A stretch of DNA of 47,742 nucleotides. It comes from Anaerolineae bacterium. GTDB taxonomy: Bacteria > Chloroflexota > Anaerolineae > Anaerolineales > E44-bin32. Of this stretch, positions 32,724 through 41,812 are shown in pieces. The stretch covers positions 31,233-78,974 of the forward strand of contig DUEZ01000082.1 of assembly GCA_011174825.1 (NCBI GenBank), in the 5' to 3' direction. Position 1 is the stretch's first letter. The number at the start of each line of letters is the position of its first letter. The notes below the pieces were generated by a model. It ran no database searches. It saw only the letters and a list, made by a program, of their open reading frames with translations, and was not told where the DNA came from. Both the position numbers and the translations under genes were made by a program.

Positions 32724-32836
32724 TCCAGAAGGATTGCGTTGAGGAAGATCACACTGAATTTATGAAGTTTCGCCATTTCTGCATTCCTAGTAAAAATTGT
32801 TCATTCTTAATTTAAAGATTACGAACCCACTCTTGT

Positions 32837-32869
32837 GGCTTCCCCGAAGCCTTCCATCATCTGGCGTCA
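32837..32869 (-). promoter_or_regulatory. Candidate SECIS-like hairpin after an in-frame UGA
   Basis: The Met-rich gene ends at TGA (32867-32869). After 15 nt comes a hairpin GGCTTC-GGG-GAAGCC (32851-32837, minus strand). A short stem, a loop starting with G and about 21 nt from UGA to loop fit the general rules for bacterial SECIS elements. The frame stays open after the UGA for 15 codons (RQMMEGFGEATRVGS) to TAA at 32819-32821. A chance hairpin cannot be excluded. Confidence 0.35.
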
Positions 32870-33055
32870 TATGTCCTGCGGGCTACAGGCACCATCGCTC
32901 ATTTGCTCCATCATGTTGCGCATCATACCAGACATCATTTGTGACATCATCTTAGGAAGCGCTCTGCTAACTACAAGCACAACGGCACCACCCACGAAAG
33001 CGCCGAGGGCAGCTGCCAGGAGATATCCTCCAGTTTGACGAGTTGACTTAACCAT
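32867..33055 (-). CDS. Small membrane protein with Met-pair helix (62 aa, or 78 aa if UGA is read)
   Basis: The 62-residue protein has one membrane helix (about 10-31, GYLLAAALGAFVGGAVVLVV). A helix with Met pairs every fourth residue follows (36-37, 40-41, 44-45, 48-49, then 52), and it ends ACSPQDI. The Met stripe on one helix face could bind Cu(I)/Ag(I) or a hydrophobic partner (inference). GGAG lies 7 nt before the ATG. The palindrome GATAAGCTTATC (33073-33084) sits just upstream and may be an operator. The stop is UGA at the place where the sequence seems to continue with RQMMEGF, so either the gene is truncated by a nonsense change or UGA encodes selenocysteine. Confidence 0.7.
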   Translation of the reverse strand: MVKSTRQTGGYLLAAALGAFVGGAVVLVVSRALPKMMSQMMSGMMRNMMEQMSDGACSPQDI

Positions 33056-33260
33056 GTCTTATCTCCTACCACGATAAGCTTATCTACTCAGTGTGGGATC
33101 AAGTACGGATTTCATTTTAAACACCCACACCCCGATCGAACAAGAAATTACAGAGAAACTCACGGGCACGACGACTATAGTTGAGATTCGAACACACAAA
33201 TCTATTCGGGCTAATCCAATCCAGCATTTTATCTTTCACTGCACCTCCCAATATCCTTTC

Positions 33261-35255
33261 CTAGATCAGTATTTGGATCGTCAGCACAAATGAGGTGAGA
33301 AAGATAACGGTGCTTAACAGAAGAGCAAACCAGGCATTTCGTATCGTCGGGATCGCGACTGAACCATCTTCCCACATTAACGATCGATCGATTGAGGTTT
33401 GGATTGGCCATACATGGAACCCTCGTCGAATCATCCATGCATGGAAGGGATAGGTGAACAGCGCACCAGCTGTCGCAGCCAGCGAGATGAGCAAATAAGT
33501 GGGTGGACTAGCTGGACCAAAGAAATCCGGATACCAGTTTGAGGGGATGAGGATGGTGGGAATCGCGCCCGACAGCACGAAGTTCACCGAGATGACCTCA
33601 GCAAGAAGTGTCCGCCGGATAGCATTCCAGTATCGCATTTGTAAAGCTGAGCTTATAGCTGGGGTGCGGAAGATAAGCCATCCAGTGAGAAGTGGTATAA
33701 GATAGATGATCAAGAAACGAATCACCGGACTGGCTTCATCCATAAATGGAGCAGTGTTAAAGATCACCTGCACCAGGATCATCCCCAAGGCGATTCCTGC
33801 CGTTGTATAAACTGTCGCACTGAGGGCACGCCTCCAGCCCGCCGATTGGACCTTAGGATCTCGTGAGCGTTGGGGCTTCTGATAGGAGAGGAAATAAACC
33901 ACCAGCCCTAGTAGACCGAAGATCACAGAAATCCAGACCCAGGCAAATTTGACCCCCCAGGTCGCGTGCTTGTCACGCTCGAGATCGATGGCCACAAAAC
34001 TCATAGATCCTGCTGTGAGGAGGAGCCATGTCACCAAGAGATGATCAAAAGAAAACGGCAATTTCGATTTGAAGATCCTGTACTCACCATATCGAATGAT
34101 CTCTTCACTGGTCCCATCCTTATAATTTAAGACAAGACTAACGACCTCAATCAACCCGCCTTTGGGATACACGATATCCCGATGCACGACATGGCTGGGG
34201 TCGCTGAAATCATCAACACCCACAGTTCCACCCAAAGCTTCACTGAGACCAAAAGCCCAATGCATCCCCGGTACCTTTTCGTCTTCAAGGACATTTCCCG
34301 TGACGACTGCCGCGTCATTAACTCCCAAGCCTAACTCTGCGATATTGCGTCTCGCTTCATCCTGAAAAATGTATTCCCGTAATCCTGCCGCACATCCCCC
34401 TGGACCTAGCACTTCGAGGATCCGGTTTTCTTCCACCACGAGAGACACCAACTCATTCCTACACATCATGGGAATAGTGCCTTCTGTTTGGCTGGGATGC
34501 CCTTCCATTTCACCCTCGTATGGAACGATATAGGCTTCACCGCTGGGCAAATTGATGACCCGCATTCCCTCACCATCAGCGTGCAGTTGCCCGTCATCAA
34601 CCTCGGCCGTACGATAACGGAGATCGAAGTACATCCGATGGCCAGTCGTAAATTCCACCTCTGCACTTATAGCTCGGTCCAGTCTTTCCACCAGAATGGA
34701 ACACTTTCGAGCAACTTCACCATAATCCGCTGCCAAGGCCGTCTGTTCCATCGCCTTCGTTACGGTTGGCATACTGGCTGCCCGAAGATGAGGGTATCTC
34801 TGGACAAACTCGATCAACGGAGCCGTCGCCGAGTATTCCGTGAGCGCAATAACGATGTTGGTGTCAGCTATTACATCTTCCAATCGGATAGACTGACCTC
34901 CTAGTTTGCCGTCCTCCGGCAAGGGTCCACTATGCTGCCCAGTTGCAAGATAGCTATAGAGAGGGTGCACATCGAAATTTAACCTTGTGCCCAGTTGAAT
35001 CAAACCTTCATGCCACTCCTTAGCCATCAGACGACGTCGCGACCATTCCGTGTTGTTGACCAACTCGCCATGGGGCAAATCGATCATAACCAGGATCTTT
35101 TCCCCTGGCTGAGGTGCAAATACATCAACGATCAGTTTCTCAAAGTCAAAAGTCTGAGCCCTTTGCGGCATGATCCCACATGCCGTCAGTCCGATAGCAA
35201 TAAATAGGAGCAACAAATACTTGTAAACTCTTGATCTCATCTCAAAGATCATCAT
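33261..35255 (-). CDS. Lipoprotein with M29-aminopeptidase-like domain fused to a polytopic membrane domain
   Basis: The 664-residue protein starts with a lipoprotein signal (LLLLFIAIGLTACG, Cys26). Residues about 40-390 resemble the M29 metallo-aminopeptidases (AmpS/PepS). Likely metal ligands are Glu240 (LPSGEAY, family GEVF), Glu307 (NIAELGLG), His332 (GMHWAFG) and His358/Asp360 (HVVHRD). EDEKVPG is also kept. From about 402 to the end there are roughly eight membrane helices with short loops, which M29 enzymes do not have. It would act outside the membrane on peptides, possibly coupled to transport or sensing (inference). AAGGG lies 5 nt before the ATG. It follows the HGSNAT-like gene by 54 nt. 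Confidence 0.7.
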   Translation of the reverse strand: MMIFEMRSRVYKYLLLLFIAIGLTACGIMPQRAQTFDFEKLIVDVFAPQPGEKILVMIDLPHGELVNNTEWSRRRLMAKEWHEGLIQLGTRLNFDVHPLYSYLATGQHSGPLPEDGKLGGQSIRLEDVIADTNIVIALTEYSATAPLIEFVQRYPHLRAASMPTVTKAMEQTALAADYGEVARKCSILVERLDRAISAEVEFTTGHRMYFDLRYRTAEVDDGQLHADGEGMRVINLPSGEAYIVPYEGEMEGHPSQTEGTIPMMCRNELVSLVVEENRILEVLGPGGCAAGLREYIFQDEARRNIAELGLGVNDAAVVTGNVLEDEKVPGMHWAFGLSEALGGTVGVDDFSDPSHVVHRDIVYPKGGLIEVVSLVLNYKDGTSEEIIRYGEYRIFKSKLPFSFDHLLVTWLLLTAGSMSFVAIDLERDKHATWGVKFAWVWISVIFGLLGLVVYFLSYQKPQRSRDPKVQSAGWRRALSATVYTTAGIALGMILVQVIFNTAPFMDEASPVIRFLIIYLIPLLTGWLIFRTPAISSALQMRYWNAIRRTLLAEVISVNFVLSGAIPTILIPSNWYPDFFGPASPPTYLLISLAATAGALFTYPFHAWMIRRGFHVWPIQTSIDRSLMWEDGSVAIPTIRNAWFALLLSTVIFLTSFVLTIQILI

Positions 35256-35309
35256 ATCTACCCTTGATGCTAAACCAAAACACTGTGTCTAGGATCTCCT
35301 CACCCAACG

Positions 35310-36425
35310 CTAAAGAAACCGCAATAACGAATTGGCTGGTTGACCCTGCTTGAAAACGCCATACCACAGCGTGAGAGGGAATACGATGAGCAAACCCAAC
35401 AGCCAATACGTGTACATCGCAGGAATGCTCGTGCCGTACGGAGCCAACCATCGACCCATCCATAAGTATATGAATAGGTGAAGGATGTAGAAGAACAGGG
35501 GCGTACGTCCGAATACGACCAGCGGTTGGAGGATGCGTTGTGCTGTCTCCGTTGCCCGGGCAAACAGTCCCAAAACAATCAGGTTGACCCCCATTGTCAT
35601 AAGAGTGAAGGTCATGCTGGGGGGATATTTGACCACGTTGAGGAAATCGATCCAACTATCGCCCATCCTTGGTCGGATGTTTCCAAATCCGTCCAGATAT
35701 CGAATTATCACAAAGGCAAAGAGAAATACCCCACCAAGCCAGATCGCTCGCTTGAAAGATCTTCCTGAATCTTCTACAACCCAATGACCAAAGAAGATCC
35801 CAAATGTGACCAACTCCAACCAACTTAAGATCGGATAATTCGACCATAAGACGAGATCTCCACCACTGTAACCGAATAGTAGACCGAGTGGTTGGTCAAA
35901 GATGAGACCCCACTGACTCGGGTCTGGGTGAGATAATTCCGTTCCAATGAACAGTACACAAGTCAAAACAAGCAGATAGGTTGATTTGAGTCGAAGCAGG
36001 AAGCTTCCCAAGATCATGCCTCCACCCAGAGCGGTCAGAACTCCGATGTAAAACTTGGGGAAGGCATCAAGACCTAACTGCCAGGCACGATTGATGATCA
36101 ACAACTGAATAGCGATCAGAAACCCTCCACGAATCAGGAAGTGGCGGATAATGCCCCACTCACTCCAGCCCTGCTCCCGGCGGGAATGAGCGAATAAATA
36201 CATCCCCACACCCATCAAAAAGGCAAAACCTGGTGCAGCGGGATGGGTCACCAAGCGGGTCAGGAAGGCAAACGCATCATGATAAACAGGAAATTCACCT
36301 CCCCATTGCTCACCTGGAGGATGATTTTGAGCGACAAAGTAACTCGTATGATCAAGCGCCATGATGACCATCATCAAACCGCGTAGCGCATCAATGGGGT
36401 GAAGACGTTTGGCTTTGTTGATCAT
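35310..36425 (-). CDS. Membrane acyltransferase, HGSNAT/DUF1624-like
   Basis: The 371-residue protein has about ten membrane helices and opens RLHPIDALRGLMMVIMALDHTSYFV. The pattern D-x-LRG-xx-M-x-MALDH is typical of heparan-alpha-glucosaminide N-acetyltransferase-like/DUF1624 proteins. The conserved His in LDH is the proposed acyl carrier. The C-terminus keeps FGRTPLFFYILHL. It would move acyl groups across the membrane to sugars or other envelope acceptors. The Shine-Dalgarno before the ATG is weak (AAGAGA adjacent). It is probably co-transcribed with the M29-like gene. The 257-bp gap upstream shows nothing I can name. Confidence 0.88.
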   Translation of the reverse strand: MINKAKRLHPIDALRGLMMVIMALDHTSYFVAQNHPPGEQWGGEFPVYHDAFAFLTRLVTHPAAPGFAFLMGVGMYLFAHSRREQGWSEWGIIRHFLIRGGFLIAIQLLIINRAWQLGLDAFPKFYIGVLTALGGGMILGSFLLRLKSTYLLVLTCVLFIGTELSHPDPSQWGLIFDQPLGLLFGYSGGDLVLWSNYPILSWLELVTFGIFFGHWVVEDSGRSFKRAIWLGGVFLFAFVIIRYLDGFGNIRPRMGDSWIDFLNVVKYPPSMTFTLMTMGVNLIVLGLFARATETAQRILQPLVVFGRTPLFFYILHLFIYLWMGRWLAPYGTSIPAMYTYWLLGLLIVFPLTLWYGVFKQGQPANSLLRFL

Positions 36426-36682
36426 TCTCTTGACAGATTGGATCTTCTGATTCTCCGCGATGGTATGCTCTTCCTTTATCTATCAATGTAAAGAAAGATA
36501 TATCATTTTTCAATTCTTACGAAATCTTGATATCGGTTCTAAACCGAGTTATGTAGCTCGGCAACCCATAATAATTCCTGGGGCTGAGGTGCGTTCACTA
36601 TAACGAGAGGTTCGAATTCCCTCGAAGAATTCATCTTTATTCGATAGGATCCCTTCAATAATGGCCACACAATTACCTATAC

Positions 36683-37384
36683 TTACGAAGTAAGCATGGG
36701 TAAGATGCTGAACAAGATACCTAATCCGTTTGAAACAAAATGAATCACGATTGAAGGCGTGGTGTTCTTTGTACGTTGGACAACGAAGGGCAACATCCAG
36801 TGTTTGAGGAGCATAAAAGGCACTGCCCACCACTTGAATAGGTGAAACAACGACCAAAGCACCCCATTCACTAGCCAGGCATATCTTCCGTGCTCCAGCT
36901 CCTGACGAGGGAGAATGTAACCGCGCCACCAGAGCTCTTCGCTGAAGATATTAAATGTGAACACGATCAAGAGATAGGGGATATTTGTAAGTGGGATGTC
37001 CGCACCCGGAGGCCAGAAACCCAGCTGCTCGTACACGAACTGGGCAAATGTATTGAGGAGAAACCCCAGAACGAGGTAGAGAACCATGAAGGGGAGCGTC
37101 CACTTCCATGCAGTGGAATCCATCCGTTTAATACGAAGGCGTTCCTTAATCGAGATCCAACTAAGAGGCCAACCTTCCACTCTCAAGGCAAGGATTGTCG
37201 CAACGAACAAACCAATGAATACCGTGAGGTGCACCGCATTGTATGCGTACTCCTCTGACATCCCAAGTTGCACTATAGAAGGCATGAGAACGTACTGCGC
37301 AAAAAGGCCATAAAGTCCGGGGATCATAAAGAAAAGAAAGGACTGCCAAAGTCTCATGGGCTTGGCAACGCCTTGTTGTTTCAT
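36683..37384 (-). CDS. CPBP-family intramembrane metalloprotease
   Basis: The 233-residue membrane protein has the three CPBP (Rce1/Abi) motifs: Glu149-Glu150-xxx-Arg154 (SEELWWRGY), a second motif with His181 (WSLFHLF) and His215-xxx-Asn219 (IHFVSN). About seven membrane segments are present. CPBP proteins cleave prenylated or other membrane peptides, and some protect against bacteriocins. The substrate here is unknown. A G-rich Shine-Dalgarno lies 7 nt before the ATG. The gene stands alone. Confidence 0.92.
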   Translation of the reverse strand: MKQQGVAKPMRLWQSFLFFMIPGLYGLFAQYVLMPSIVQLGMSEEYAYNAVHLTVFIGLFVATILALRVEGWPLSWISIKERLRIKRMDSTAWKWTLPFMVLYLVLGFLLNTFAQFVYEQLGFWPPGADIPLTNIPYLLIVFTFNIFSEELWWRGYILPRQELEHGRYAWLVNGVLWSLFHLFKWWAVPFMLLKHWMLPFVVQRTKNTTPSIVIHFVSNGLGILFSILPMLTS

Positions 37385-37566
37385 TTAATTACCCCCCTTC
37401 GGATGTTTGTAGGAAGCGTAATCAATTAATTTTTAGTCAACGCCAAATAGCTACGAACTCATAGGCTCGCCATGACGCCAGAGGAATCCAAATCAGTTAT
37501 GCGGAGAACCCGATGCAGCGAGATGTTTGGCGACCTGTTGAATGACAAGATCCTACCGCACAAGAT

Positions 37567-38445
37567 TCAAAACATACTCCTAATTTCGCTCTGCCCTGCG
37601 AGCCCCCTGCGCCACGAGTTGCGACCTGACACCACGCCGCGCACAAAGAGCCCGGTGGGGATGAAGCAGATCAGACCCATGCAAAAGATCACCACAACAT
37701 CGACCAAAGCGAATGGCGCAGTAGTAAAGAATGGCTGTAACAACAAAACGATGATCAACCCGATGAATAACATGCTTGCCTGGAAAAGCAGCCCTAGACC
37801 GGTCACATACCCAAACGCTTTACGCTGCCAAAGCAGTACCCCACAGACTACCCAAGCTGGAGACGTCAAACAATCTGATATGTTGAGCGCGAATTCTGTT
37901 TCGGCAATGGGTGCCTGACTGGTGAGCCCGTTGACCATGACGGCGATGACCCGGAAGAAGAAGAGGAGCCCTAGTCCAGCCAGGATACCCCCGGCGAGGC
38001 GATTGGGTACAACACCGGTAAGTGCCTTTTGAACTGCTTTTGCATCAATGTTGGCAAGCAAGGCGATGAGGGTGTACACACTTAGCATCACCAGTGCGAG
38101 ATGCAGAAGAAATGCCACGTTGAGCGGCATGGCAAAGATGTATACGAGGTAATTGTACAGAGTGAAGAAGAGTGCGCCCGGCCAAAAGAGCAGCCCGAGT
38201 AAGTTACCGCGCCGCGTGAGCCACATTGAACCAAGCAAGATCGGCAGTCCGATAAAGAGATTGGACACGTCACTGGGCAGGAACGACTGAAGCAGTTCGT
38301 CCGACGGATAGGTGATCGTCTGGTACAGGAGGCCGGCGATGGACGCAGCCGCCATCAGGATGGCGATGATGAAAGAGAGAGCGTACATCAGCTTGAGGTT
38401 TCCCCTGAGCGGTAGACTGACGTTGTTGTCTTGATTCGTGTTCAT
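37567..38445 (-). CDS. Polytopic membrane protein of unknown function (292 aa)
   Basis: The 292-residue protein has about eight membrane helices, a short basic N-terminus and a basic C-terminal tail (GRNSWRRGLAGQSEIRSMF). The loop ITYPSDELLQSFLPSDVSNL after the first helix is polar. I do not recognise the family. The ATG at 38445 is preceded by AAGGAG at 9 nt. An in-frame TTG at 38454 lies directly at that Shine-Dalgarno and is rejected. It is isolated between a CPBP gene and a patatin gene on the same strand. Confidence 0.8.
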   Translation of the reverse strand: MNTNQDNNVSLPLRGNLKLMYALSFIIAILMAAASIAGLLYQTITYPSDELLQSFLPSDVSNLFIGLPILLGSMWLTRRGNLLGLLFWPGALFFTLYNYLVYIFAMPLNVAFLLHLALVMLSVYTLIALLANIDAKAVQKALTGVVPNRLAGGILAGLGLLFFFRVIAVMVNGLTSQAPIAETEFALNISDCLTSPAWVVCGVLLWQRKAFGYVTGLGLLFQASMLFIGLIIVLLLQPFFTTAPFALVDVVVIFCMGLICFIPTGLFVRGVVSGRNSWRRGLAGQSEIRSMF

Positions 38446-38567
38446 ACGTTTCAACTCCTTTCAACCTATCTCAGACAGGAAATACCACCCAACCTACTGG
38501 ATATGTGGATGAAGATACGAGCCTAACCCATGGGGCAAATCGGGTCATTCAGCGTATGATATGGGAA

Positions 38568-39446
38568 TCAACTTCCACCGATGGTGATCGAAGCCATCGA
38601 AACCACCTCAGGTTGTAAGGCTTTGTGTAGCTGGGGCAAACATCTATCAGCTTCTCGCTCGCCTACTGCGATGATCTCGGTCGCCCGTGGGAAGCTGGAA
38701 AAGATCCCGATATCCGATGGAAGAGGTGGCTGTATGAGAACCTCCGGCCTTGCGTCGACAATCCTTATCCGGGTCAGTGCTCTGCCAAGCAGCGTGATGG
38801 CTCGATAGGAATCCCATAAGAAATCCGGCAGTAAGCGCAGTGTTTCTGGAGCCTCTAGAGGATTTTCTTGCACCGAATCCGGTGTGACATTGCTGGCAAT
38901 CACGATCTCAGCACCAAGATTACGGACTACATCCACCGGCAGATTGTTCAACAATCCACCATCCACCAACCAATGACCGTTCGATGCCACAGGTGGCAAA
39001 ACGCCAGGGAAAGCACATGTGGCAAGGAGCGCGTCGATCACGGGTCCTTGGTCAAGACGGATCTCCTCCCCACTCAGGAGATCAACCGCTGTTAGAGCCA
39101 GCGGCAAATGGAGATCACGAAAGGTAAGATCGGGATCGACGAATCTCGAGAGAAATGTACGCAGGCGTTTTCCAGCCAGCAGACCGCGACGAGGTGGGAG
39201 AGGATCCACCAGTTTTACGAGCTCGCGGAGTTTGGCCATTCGCAGAGCTTCCTTTTCCAGCTCCGCTACTGTAACGCCCGCGGCGTATGCTGCGGCGATG
39301 ATGCCGCCCATGCTCGAACCAGCGAGGCAGTCCACCGGGATACCCTCGCGTTCCAGCACTTTGAGCACGCCGATGTGCGCTAGCCCACGTGCACCACCCC
39401 CGCTCAGTGCGAGCCCCACAACCGGATGATTCCCTTTGTTTCTCAT
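38568..39446 (-). CDS. Patatin-like phospholipase (RssA/NTE type)
   Basis: The 292-residue hydrolase has the patatin oxyanion motif SGGGARGLAHIG (15-26), the nucleophile elbow GSSMG with Ser45 and the dyad Asp162 in DGGLLNNLP. The ALTAVDLLSGE segment is typical of bacterial RssA-like proteins. It would release fatty acids from phospholipids or lysophospholipids in the cytoplasm or at the inner membrane face. GGGAG lies 6 nt before the ATG. No signal peptide is present. Confidence 0.94.
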   Translation of the reverse strand: MRNKGNHPVVGLALSGGGARGLAHIGVLKVLEREGIPVDCLAGSSMGGIIAAAYAAGVTVAELEKEALRMAKLRELVKLVDPLPPRRGLLAGKRLRTFLSRFVDPDLTFRDLHLPLALTAVDLLSGEEIRLDQGPVIDALLATCAFPGVLPPVASNGHWLVDGGLLNNLPVDVVRNLGAEIVIASNVTPDSVQENPLEAPETLRLLPDFLWDSYRAITLLGRALTRIRIVDARPEVLIQPPLPSDIGIFSSFPRATEIIAVGEREADRCLPQLHKALQPEVVSMASITIGGS

Positions 39447-39782
39447 GTTCTACTCCCTAGCAGTTGTTCACAATTAATCATTCTGACAAGAAGATGTCAT
39501 TTGTTCTCGTATCAAAGTCGATCACATCGTGCGTACGTTCCTCAGTAAACCCACCAGCGATCAATTGTAGTTAAGGCGCAGACGTTGAACCATGCTATCG
39601 ATCGGTTCAACGGGTCGCACTTTATCACTCAGTTCACGTCCAGCGTATGAGGCTCCCTTTATTCCTTTGATCCTCAGGCGTACCCTTAGCATATTCTTAG
39701 GAACACCCTTTAAATGCCCTTTTCTTACACTCATGACTGTACCTCGCTACGGTTCCCTCTCTTTTACTTTGATAATCAGAAC
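39447..39782. other. Intergenic region, 336 bp
   Basis: The gap holds a hairpin GTTGAACC/GGTTCAAC (39584-39611, 12-nt loop) without a T-run. It may mark the end of the ABC permease transcript. I see no gene. Confidence 0.4.
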
Positions 39783-40580
39783 CTAGAACTCCTCCCGACT
39801 GAAACGCCATATCGCCAGCAAAATGAACGACATCGACATCAGTACGGTGGTGATCACAGGGGTATATGATGACAGCGCTCCACCTTGAGCTACAGGCAAC
39901 GCCATATCTACCAATCGCATGGGCATCAGTGTAGGAAACCACGGAAATTTCATCGCGATGAACTGTCCTATTAGATCCTGTCCGATGAGGACGGCGATCG
40001 AAATTCCAATCACCGGACCTCTACTGTAGAAGAGAGTTCCAAGCATCAATGCCAGAGTAATGTAAAACACCATGTGAAGAGCTTCTAGGCCTAAAGCTGC
40101 CACAAAAGAAGTCGGTCGTATAACAAGGTCCCCTTGTAAGAAAAACTGAAAATAGGCAATGAAACCTTGTAGCACGACGATGATGGTTAGAATGGCGAAC
40201 CCATTGGCGACAAGCTTGGCCAAGATAAACGCATTACGAGAGATGGGGTTAGACATGATCCATGCCGCGGTCCCTGATTTCTTCTCGCCAACAATCACAC
40301 CTTGCATGAGGATCATCACCCCAAAGACAGCAAAAACCGCAAGAAACTGAAAAAATACATCCAGAACCTCTGCAGCACTCGGTGCGCCTCCCTTATCTAC
40401 AGCAGGCACGATCCAGAGAAGGAGGATGACAAATCCATTCAAGAGCAGGAACCAAATCAAACACTGAACCCACCATTTTCGTGTACCCCACCAAAAGCCG
40501 TTCTCCTTGCGCAGCATGTTTATAAAGCCGCTGCGCCAGGGAGGTTCTCTGACCATTTGAAGCGAGCTAAGGCTGGACAT
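39783..40580 (-). CDS. ABC-2 type transporter permease
   Basis: The 265-residue permease has six membrane segments with a cytoplasmic amphipathic start (FINMLRKENGFWWGTRKWW). GVIVGEKKSGTAAWIMSNPISRNAFILAKL resembles the coupling-helix region of ABC-2 permeases. It forms an exporter with the ATPase encoded just upstream. The ATG at 40580 has GGAAGG 3-4 nt upstream and overlaps the ATPase end by 14 nt. A longer frame to 40598 lacks its own Shine-Dalgarno. The substrate is unknown. Confidence 0.85.
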   Translation of the reverse strand: MSSLSSLQMVREPPWRSGFINMLRKENGFWWGTRKWWVQCLIWFLLLNGFVILLLWIVPAVDKGGAPSAAEVLDVFFQFLAVFAVFGVMILMQGVIVGEKKSGTAAWIMSNPISRNAFILAKLVANGFAILTIIVVLQGFIAYFQFFLQGDLVIRPTSFVAALGLEALHMVFYITLALMLGTLFYSRGPVIGISIAVLIGQDLIGQFIAMKFPWFPTLMPMRLVDMALPVAQGGALSSYTPVITTVLMSMSFILLAIWRFSREEF

Positions 40581-41535
40581 TTTCCTTCCCTTCCACAATG
40601 CTTAAAAACACTTCTTCGAGTTCGTACTTCTTGCGTCCGAATTCGATCACCGTAGTTTCTTCATCTGATAGGATCAAGCGCAGCAATTCCGCTTTGGCAG
40701 CTTGCTCATCCGATACATGAACTCGCCAGGTGATCCGACCATTCATCGAAGTGGTATCGATACCCGACACCCATTCCCTTCGAGTGACTCGAGCCTGTGC
40801 TCCACTGGGATCACCTTCCATGACCACGGTGTAGATCGTCCCATCGCTCCCAGCTAGCAACTCTTCCATGGGCGCTTGAGCGACGAGCTCGCCATGATTG
40901 AGAATAGCAACCGTGTCACTAACCTGCTGGACATCGTCCAGGATATGTGTGGAGTAAAAAATAGTGGTGTATTTCCGCAGTCGCTCCATCACCTCAAGCA
41001 CGTCCCTACGCCCTCCCGGATCGAGGTTAGCCGCAGGTTCATCCAAAATGAGCAGATCGGGATAGTTAACTTGAGCCTGGGCAATTCCTAGGCGTTGGAG
41101 TTCGCCTCCCGAGAAGCCTTTGATTGGTCGATCTGCTTTGTTCGTCAACCCAGCCATTTCCAGTGTTTCGGCGATCCGATTCTCCAATGCATCCTTTAGT
41201 CCTGTGTAAAAGAAACGCGCTCGAAAGCGGAGGGTCTCGCGAGCTGTCATATACTCGTAATAGCTCGGGTTCTGTGCCAAGTATCCAATACGTTTACGGA
41301 TCTCTACGTTGTCACGCAGAATGTCGTGACCAAAAACAGTCCCGCCTCCGCTGGTGGGTCTTGTTAACCCCAATAAGAGCTTGATCGTTGTAGTTTTCCC
41401 AGCACCGTTTGGCCCCAGAAAGCCGAAAATGGAATTCTTGGCGACCTTTAAATCAAGCGACTTGAGAGCTTCAACATCCTTGTAAGATTTGCTCAATCCT
41501 TGAGTATTGATAACCCATTTGTTTGGTGTCTCCAT
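40567..41535 (-). CDS. ABC transporter ATPase (CcmA/NatA-like)
   Basis: The 322-residue ATPase has Walker A LGPNGAGKTTTIK, Q-loop YLAQNPSYYEYMT, signature FSGGELQRLGIAQAQ, Walker B LLILDEPAANLDP and H-loop YSTHI. An accessory C-terminal domain follows (about 230-322). It drives the overlapping ABC-2 permease, probably for export of a drug, lipid or peptide. The ATG at 41535 is chosen because AAGGTG lies 8 nt upstream. The ATG at 41541 is only 2 nt from it. Confidence 0.9.
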   Translation of the reverse strand: METPNKWVINTQGLSKSYKDVEALKSLDLKVAKNSIFGFLGPNGAGKTTTIKLLLGLTRPTSGGGTVFGHDILRDNVEIRKRIGYLAQNPSYYEYMTARETLRFRARFFYTGLKDALENRIAETLEMAGLTNKADRPIKGFSGGELQRLGIAQAQVNYPDLLILDEPAANLDPGGRRDVLEVMERLRKYTTIFYSTHILDDVQQVSDTVAILNHGELVAQAPMEELLAGSDGTIYTVVMEGDPSGAQARVTRREWVSGIDTTSMNGRITWRVHVSDEQAAKAELLRLILSDEETTVIEFGRKKYELEEVFLSIVEGKENVQP

Positions 41536-41693
41536 ATTCATTTCACCTTGATTTCGCAATAACATCGTCCACAACAGATAGCTTGTCGTAGATGCAGAAC
41601 TTATGCACCTTACAATACTCCTTCCATGGACTTAGGTTAATGATCCTCAAAACTGCTGATCGGTTTTCGCTTGAAAATACCATAAAACAATCA

Positions 41694-41748
41694 CCCCCCA
41701 GTTTCATCCGACAACTGGGGGGGTTTGATATTGGTCAGGTGACCAATT
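41694..41748 (-). other. Two-hairpin element, copy A
   Basis: On the minus strand a hairpin ATTGGTC-ACCT-GACCAAT (41731-41748) is followed by a G+C-rich stem CCCCCCAGTT/AACTGGGGGG (41694-41722) and then TGATTGTTTT. It lies between the zinc-ribbon gene and the ABC ATPase gene. The second hairpin looks like the terminator of the zinc-ribbon gene. The first resembles the core of FadR/GntR-family operators. Copy B is at 47643-47700. Confidence 0.6.
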
Positions 41749-41812
41749 TATTCCGATAAACTTTCGATCTCAAATTTCTTGTCGCTTGGGTGTTATAGAA
41801 AGGAGCCCCGAA

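Noticed and set aside
36549..36682. Minus-strand frame after the CPBP gene
   Set aside because: It overlaps the CPBP gene in another frame and has no recognisable content.
39561..39735. Small basic frame between the patatin and ABC permease genes
   Set aside because: The frame with a good ribosome binding site stops after 12 codons. The longer one (43 codons) has only a distant site.
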